In this document: positions 6,464 to 9,913 of the stretch, one piece after another
How positions within the stretch are numbered: the first letter of the stretch is position 1
Layout: each line of letters starts with the position of its first letter
NCBI GenBank assembly: GCA_007136565.1
Contig: SLGS01000134.1
Location: 1 to 9,913, forward strand
Direction of reading: 5' to 3'
From: Clostridia bacterium
GTDB taxonomy: Bacteria > Bacillota > Sulfobacillia > SLMV01
DNA: 9,913 bases
Position numbers and translations under genes: made by a program
The notes under the pieces: model-generated
The model's input: the letters and a program-made list of their open reading frames with translations, nothing else
Told to the model about the DNA's origin: nothing
The model's database searches: none

Positions 6464-7433
6464 AACCGTATCTAATTCGCGGATCCACGAGTGCATACGA
6501 GATGTCCGCCAGCAGATTTGCAAAGAGTACGAACAAGGCAAAGAACATGTTAATGCCCACGACCATGGTCAGATCCCTTTGCTGGAGAGCGTTAAGGGTT
6601 AATGATCCGATCCCCGGCCAGCTGAAGATGCGTTCGATTACCACCGATCCCCCGAATATCACGGGGAGTCGAATGCCGATGATCGTGATCAATGGGATCA
6701 AGGCATTCGGAAGGGCGTGCTTCAAGACCACGACGTATTCGCTGAGCCCTTTGCTGCGCGCGGTTGATACGTACTGCTTGGAGATAACCTCCAACATGCC
6801 GGAGCGGAGGTACCTTGCGAAACTGGCAGCCTGGCGCAAAGACACGACCAAAACGGGTAATATCATGTAATGCATTCTTACCAGCAACGGAGGCGAAGTA
6901 GTACCTACTGGCGCCATCCCGCCCACAGGGGTCCAGCGCAATAGGCTGGAAAAGATGTAAACAGCACCCAATCCCACGAAGAATGAGGGGATGGAAATCG
7001 CCAAGAAGGAGGTACCGGTAACTACATGGTCTAGAACCGAGTACTGTTTTAGGGCTGATATAACCCCAATCGGGATTGCGACAATAATGGATAGGACTAA
7101 TGCCGTACCCATCAGGAGCAGGGTTCGGGGAAATCGATCGATAATCCGTTGAATCACCGGCTCACGAGTTAACATGGAGTCACCGAAGTCCAACCGCGCG
7201 GCTCGACGCAGCCAGTTCCAATACTGCACATGCATCGGAAGGTCGAGTCCGAGCTCCTCTCTGATGTGCTCGGCTCCTATCGGTGGAAGACCCCCTTCTT
7301 CACCGGCAACTCCGCCGAACATATATTCGATGACACTTCCCGGCATCAGTTGCACGATGAAGAAGACGAATGTTGCCACTAAGAGTAAAACCGGTAGCAT
7401 CGAAAGCAACCTCTTGGCTATATATACTTGCAT
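6462..7433 (-). CDS. dppB: Peptide ABC transporter permease, DppB/OppB type
   Basis: A 323-residue inner-membrane permease and the partner of the DppC-like protein. The first membrane segment (about residues 10-29) is followed by the DppB-type LMPGS motif, the LGLDLPMHVQYWNWL and DFGDSM periplasmic region, and further membrane segments at about 105-127, 137-165 and 188-205. The EAA loop is STARSKGLSEYVVVLKHALPN (about 223-243), including the conserved ARSKGL, which docks an ATPase. The tail VDPRIRYG is typical of the family. Length is normal. The start is ATG at 7433, preceded by AGGAGG at a longish spacing of 11 bases. It lies 72 bp after the binding-protein gene, with a strong palindrome between them, so its expression is probably set lower than that of the binding protein. 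Dipeptide or oligopeptide import is likely; nickel or other family 5 substrates are less so given the neighbours. Confidence 0.94.
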   Translation of the reverse strand: MQVYIAKRLLSMLPVLLLVATFVFFIVQLMPGSVIEYMFGGVAGEEGGLPPIGAEHIREELGLDLPMHVQYWNWLRRAARLDFGDSMLTREPVIQRIIDRFPRTLLLMGTALVLSIIVAIPIGVISALKQYSVLDHVVTGTSFLAISIPSFFVGLGAVYIFSSLLRWTPVGGMAPVGTTSPPLLVRMHYMILPVLVVSLRQAASFARYLRSGMLEVISKQYVSTARSKGLSEYVVVLKHALPNALIPLITIIGIRLPVIFGGSVVIERIFSWPGIGSLTLNALQQRDLTMVVGINMFFALFVLFANLLADISYALVDPRIRYG

Positions 7434-7462
7434 TAACAGTGCCGCCTCCTAATCACAAAAAG

Positions 7463-7494
7463 AAGCGGGATAAAGCATATGCTTTATCCCGCTT
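7463..7494 (-). terminator. 32-bp perfect palindrome: intercistronic terminator or attenuator
   Basis: The 16-base arm AAGCGGGATAAAGCAT is followed directly by its exact reverse complement, giving a stem of up to 16 pairs with a GC-rich base. On the minus strand it is followed by CTTTTTG, and on the plus strand by TTTTCA, so it can act as an intrinsic terminator in either direction. It begins 11 bp after the stop of the binding-protein gene and lies 29 bp before the permease start. In family 5 importer operons such an element commonly gives high binding-protein and low permease expression by partial termination and by protecting the upstream message end. Confidence 0.85.
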
Positions 7495-7505
7495 TTTTCA
7501 GTTAA

Positions 7506-9182
7506 TTACCGCGGTCCCGTCCATTCCCATTCCCATAGATTGTGAATGTCCTGGAATTGCATGAAGTGATAGAAGCCGCGCGTGTCAGGTCCGACGATAT
7601 TCTCATGTGCCGTCTGTGAAGTATCGCCTCCGTACAGCCCTATCTCGACTGCATCTTCGCTGAGGATGCCCAGGACCTCCCCATAAATCTCGGCTCTTTC
7701 GCTTGTGTCGAGCGTTGCACGCCCTTCCCGGAACAGCTCGTCAAGTCGAGGATTCTGATATCCGGTTTCTGGGTTTCTTGCACCCGAGGAAGACCAGCAA
7801 TTGGCCAGCGTATGCGGATCCGCGGAGAACATGAAATACCCCGAGTAGAATCCATAATCGCCGTCCGAATAGCGACCGTACATGGACGTAAAGTCACCGA
7901 GCGTGATATTTGCGTCTACCCCGACTGCATCGAGGTTTCTCTCCATGATAGAGGCGATATCGATGTACCGCGGGCTGTCGAAAGTCAATATTTCGATCGG
8001 CTCACTATAGTCCCATCCGGCCTCATCGAAGAGTTCCTTGGCCCGATCGGGATCGTAATCGTATTCGACTACTTGTGAGCGATCCACCCATGGCGCGATG
8101 AACGGAGAGTGCGCGATTTCCCCTTCCCCGTGGCCGGGACCTTCGAGAATGCCTGGCCGATCGATAGCGTGGAGAATGGCTCTTCGTACCCTGACATCTT
8201 GGAACCGTTCCTGGTTCATGTTGATCCTTGCGACCTGGTATCCATAAGGTCCACCATAGTAGGTCTTAGCGTGAGGAATAGCATCTACACGATCCATCTC
8301 GTCCCGGGGAGCCCGGATCCAATCCAGTTCTTGTCTCTCAAACATCGGAAGGTGATTGGTGGAGTCCGAGTAGTCGATTACTACATGTTGAATCCCCGGC
8401 TCTCCAAGCACGTAATCCTCGTGTGCTTCTAGCCTGAGGTATTGATCCGTTACGTACTCCACGTGCTTGTAGGGGCCAAAACCGATTGGCTTCCTCCAGT
8501 ACTCGTGCCCGTCGATATCGGCAGGAGCCACGTCACCGAAGATATGATGCGGCACTACGGGCTGCATTAGACCCAGCAGCAATACAGCATCTGGTTCCTC
8601 GGTGGTTACCGATAGGGTGTAGTCATCGATAACCTCTATACCGACGATCTCATCGGCTTCCCCTTCGTAGTACTCTTCCGCACCGACAATGGACTGGAGA
8701 TCTGCATAGGCAATGGCGTAACTTTCGGGGTTGCAAGCCAACTCGAATGTCATCTTGTAATCCTGGGCGATTACCGGTTCCCCATCGTGCCATACATTGT
8801 CTCGATCCAAATGGAAGGTGTACGTACGGTCATCATCGGATACCTCCCAGGATTCTGCGCCGTAGGGAATGTATTCTTGATTGTCGTTCCACCTTACGAG
8901 GAGTCCATAGATCTGACTTGAGGGGAAGGCCGTGGCTCCACCTCGTGCCCTGAAAATGTTCAAGACGTCTGGCGGATTTGAACGGCCCATCCGCAGTTCT
9001 GTCGGGACATCCTCAGGTTCATCGGCGGGGTCATCGGCCGGCTCATCCGCCGGATCGTCGGCCGGCTCATCCGCCGGATCATCGGTGACCTCCTCGGGGC
9101 CACAGGCAGTGGCAAAAACAAAGACCATCGATAAAGCGAGAAGAATCACCAGTAGGGATCTCAGTCTCTTGTAATTAATCAA
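7506..9182 (-). CDS. Family 5 extracellular solute-binding lipoprotein (peptide-type)
   Basis: A 558-residue lipoprotein of the OppA/DppA-type binding-protein family that captures substrate outside the cell for the two permeases. The signal peptide (residues 1-26) has a basic start (NYKRLR), a hydrophobic core and a lipobox ATAC, giving lipidated Cys27. A flexible acidic linker (about 28-60) includes three near-identical eight-residue repeats, DDPADEPA. The binding domain follows, with the family signature region SWEVSDDDRTYTFHL then VWHDGEPVIAQD, and the DVRVRRAILHAIDR motif in the second half. Length is usual for the family once the linker is counted. The start is TTG at 9182, six bases after GAGGAGGG. 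It is the first gene of the transporter unit, downstream of the RpiR gene. Peptides are the likely ligand from context, not from any binding-pocket residue I can read. Confidence 0.94.
   Translation of the reverse strand: MINYKRLRSLLVILLALSMVFVFATACGPEEVTDDPADEPADDPADEPADDPADEPEDVPTELRMGRSNPPDVLNIFRARGGATAFPSSQIYGLLVRWNDNQEYIPYGAESWEVSDDDRTYTFHLDRDNVWHDGEPVIAQDYKMTFELACNPESYAIAYADLQSIVGAEEYYEGEADEIVGIEVIDDYTLSVTTEEPDAVLLLGLMQPVVPHHIFGDVAPADIDGHEYWRKPIGFGPYKHVEYVTDQYLRLEAHEDYVLGEPGIQHVVIDYSDSTNHLPMFERQELDWIRAPRDEMDRVDAIPHAKTYYGGPYGYQVARINMNQERFQDVRVRRAILHAIDRPGILEGPGHGEGEIAHSPFIAPWVDRSQVVEYDYDPDRAKELFDEAGWDYSEPIEILTFDSPRYIDIASIMERNLDAVGVDANITLGDFTSMYGRYSDGDYGFYSGYFMFSADPHTLANCWSSSGARNPETGYQNPRLDELFREGRATLDTSERAEIYGEVLGILSEDAVEIGLYGGDTSQTAHENIVGPDTRGFYHFMQFQDIHNLWEWEWTGPR
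9012..9083 (-). repeat. Three tandem 24-bp repeats encoding the DDPADEPA linker
   Basis: In-frame tandem copies encode residues 34-57 of the binding lipoprotein: DDPADEPA, DDPADEPA, DDPADEPE. The DNA copies differ at several third positions. Length change by slippage between strains is plausible, and it would only alter the tether between membrane anchor and binding domain. Confidence 0.85.
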
Positions 9183-9188
9183 AATCCA

Positions 9189-9196
9189 CCCTCCTC
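9189..9196 (-). promoter_or_regulatory. Ribosome binding site of the binding lipoprotein
   Basis: GAGGAGGG on the minus strand, six bases (TGGATT) before the TTG at 9182. No ATG or GTG start is available in frame nearby, so this site supports the TTG initiation. Confidence 0.7.
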
Positions 9197-9217
9197 GGAA
9201 AACCCAGTTTACAGGAC

Positions 9218-9229
9218 AGTACTAGTACT
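9218..9229. repeat. 12-bp perfect palindrome, candidate operator
   Basis: AGTACTAGTACT is its own reverse complement and lies 36 to 47 bp upstream of the TTG start of the binding lipoprotein. Palindromes of this kind can be operators for dimeric regulators, and an RpiR-type gene is adjacent. The link between the two is inference. Confidence 0.35.
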
Positions 9230-9466
9230 TCAGTTGTGGTTTGAAATCTCCTTCCCGCATCCACACTGCGTCCAAGGGATTCCAGTTCTTTGACCGTTAG
9301 ACCAATTATTTTGGCCCTGTTCCTCGTCTTTTGGAGGCGAAGCATCCTTCGGCTCTGCCTCGGCTCACGGGTCTTCGGGTTCATCATGTGGCATGCCGCA
9401 TCCAGCTGCAACGACGGCAAAACGCATGAGTAAGTCGACTAACAACCCCGAAAGATTTCCGCCTTT

Positions 9467-9487
9467 CAGTGTTTCAACGAAATACTG
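9467..9487. repeat. Imperfect inverted repeat after the RpiR-type gene
   Basis: Arms CAGTGTTTC and GAAATACTG surround the loop AAC. The stem has nine pairs on the plus strand (one G-T) and one A-C mismatch on the minus strand. It lies 28 bp past the regulator's stop. No T-run follows on the minus strand, so it is at best a weak terminator or an RNA-end stabiliser. Confidence 0.3.
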
Positions 9488-9514
9488 TACCCCTCCACCT
9501 GCTTGAGACTGACC

Positions 9515-9913
9515 TTACACATCTTTCCAATATATACCTACTTCGTCATACATCTCTTCCAGCTCGTTGAGTCGTTCGTCTATCCCACCTCCCCTTCGGG
9601 TCAATTCCAAACCCACGGCCGCGATCAGCACGTGGATAAAGGCGACAACCGCGGTGGTCGATGGCGTGATGGAAAGGGAATCGTTACTAACTAATAGAAT
9701 CCGAGAGGTGTAATTATTTATCGGGGCAATCAGGCTATCCGTCACCCCGTATAGCCTCACTCCCTTTTGTCCGGCCATCTTCATCACCGATAGGGTATGG
9801 TTGGCGTAGCGCGCCATCGAGATACCAATCATTGCGTCCTGGGGGCCCGCGAGAAGCAGTTGGTCGTAATCTTCCTCCAACCGCCCGCTCAAACTGCGAA
9901 CATCCTCCCGCAA
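9515..9913 (-). CDS. RpiR-family transcriptional regulator, C-terminal SIS domain (truncated by window edge)
   Basis: The last 132 codons of a regulator whose 5' part lies beyond 9913. The visible part is the SIS domain: an LLAGPQDAMIGIS strand, the ligand loop, an MKMAGQKGVRLYGVTDS helix-strand unit, ILLVSNDSLSITPSTTA, and a final helix (VVAFIHVLIAAVGLEL) as in RpiR/MurR proteins. These normally have an N-terminal helix-turn-helix, not visible here. In sugar-phosphate-binding members the loop after the first strand carries S-G-x-T; here it reads SMARYANHT, so the ligand may not be a typical sugar phosphate. The last codons of the window (TTG CGG GAG) are internal to the gene, not its start. 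It lies 332 bp upstream of the transporter unit and may regulate it. A non-regulatory SIS protein is possible but less likely. Confidence 0.82.
   Translation of the reverse strand: MREDVRSLSGRLEEDYDQLLLAGPQDAMIGISMARYANHTLSVMKMAGQKGVRLYGVTDSLIAPINNYTSRILLVSNDSLSITPSTTAVVAFIHVLIAAVGLELTRRGGGIDERLNELEEMYDEVGIYWKDV

Larger units (their letters stand above)
9183..9514 (-). promoter_or_regulatory. Intergenic leader and probable promoter region of the transporter genes
   Basis: About 330 bp between the RpiR-type gene and the binding lipoprotein, the natural place for the transporter promoter. Visible elements are the palindrome AGTACTAGTACT (9218-9229), a short inverted repeat CGAAG/CTTCG (around 9338-9351), and an imperfect hairpin with nine-base arms just past the RpiR stop (9467-9487). 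I see no convincing -35/-10 pair and no T-box or other riboswitch signature. An 81-codon open frame (9420-9175) runs through it but overlaps the lipoprotein start and looks like chance. Confidence 0.45.

Noticed and set aside
9175..9420. 81-codon minus-strand frame between the RpiR-type gene and the lipoprotein
   Set aside because: It overlaps the well-supported start and ribosome site of the lipoprotein, has an irregular basic composition and no family resemblance.
9183..9514. T-box or other riboswitch in the leader of the transporter genes
   Set aside because: No AGGGTGGnACCGCG T-box core, no antiterminator followed by a T-run, and no other aptamer consensus that I can recognise.
1..9913. 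Mobile element, CRISPR array, phage or defence module
   Set aside because: No transposase or integrase motif, no spaced direct repeats, no terminal inverted repeats and no nuclease or helicase genes are visible.

Overview
The window reads as one stretch of a bacterial peptide-uptake and peptide-degradation locus. Every gene I can support lies on the minus strand, so transcription runs from position 9913 toward 1. The organism is probably a member of the Bacillota or a related group. Reasons are the strong GGAGG-type ribosome binding sites, frequent GTG and TTG starts, a lipoprotein binding protein with an acidic D/P/A/E linker, and gene content resembling the Bacillus subtilis dpp locus. GC content is moderate to moderately high by eye. 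The acidic linker could also fit a salt-adapted lineage, but that is only an impression.

In transcription order: (1) 9913-9515, the C-terminal SIS domain of an RpiR-type regulator, cut by the window edge. (2) 9514-9183, an intergenic region with a 12-bp perfect palindrome and the start signals of the next gene. (3) 9182-5547, a family 5 extracellular binding lipoprotein, then DppB-like and DppC-like permeases. A 32-bp perfect palindrome that looks like an intercistronic terminator lies between the binding protein and the first permease. (4) 5546-4831, about 700 bp with no convincing gene, where ATPase genes might have been expected. (5) 4830-3909, two unrecognised small proteins, one membrane-anchored and exported, one polytopic. 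(6) 3835-177, three hydrolases in close order: an M3/M2-like gluzincin oligopeptidase, an amidohydrolase of the Xaa-Pro-dipeptidase/imidazolonepropionase-like group, and an M55 D-aminopeptidase of the DppA family. (7) 141-1, the N-terminus of a short-chain dehydrogenase, cut by the window edge.

The likely logic, which is inference, is that the lipoprotein captures a peptide, the two permeases import it using ATPases encoded elsewhere, the oligopeptidase cuts it to short pieces, and the amidohydrolase and D-aminopeptidase finish dipeptides, including ones with D-residues. The RpiR protein may control the transporter. Points most worth checking are the absent ATPase genes and the 700-bp gap beside them, the linked pair of unrecognised envelope proteins, the non-canonical SIS ligand loop beside a candidate operator, and the combination of L- and D-directed peptidases. 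I see no clear evidence of a defence system, mobile element, CRISPR array or stable RNA gene.
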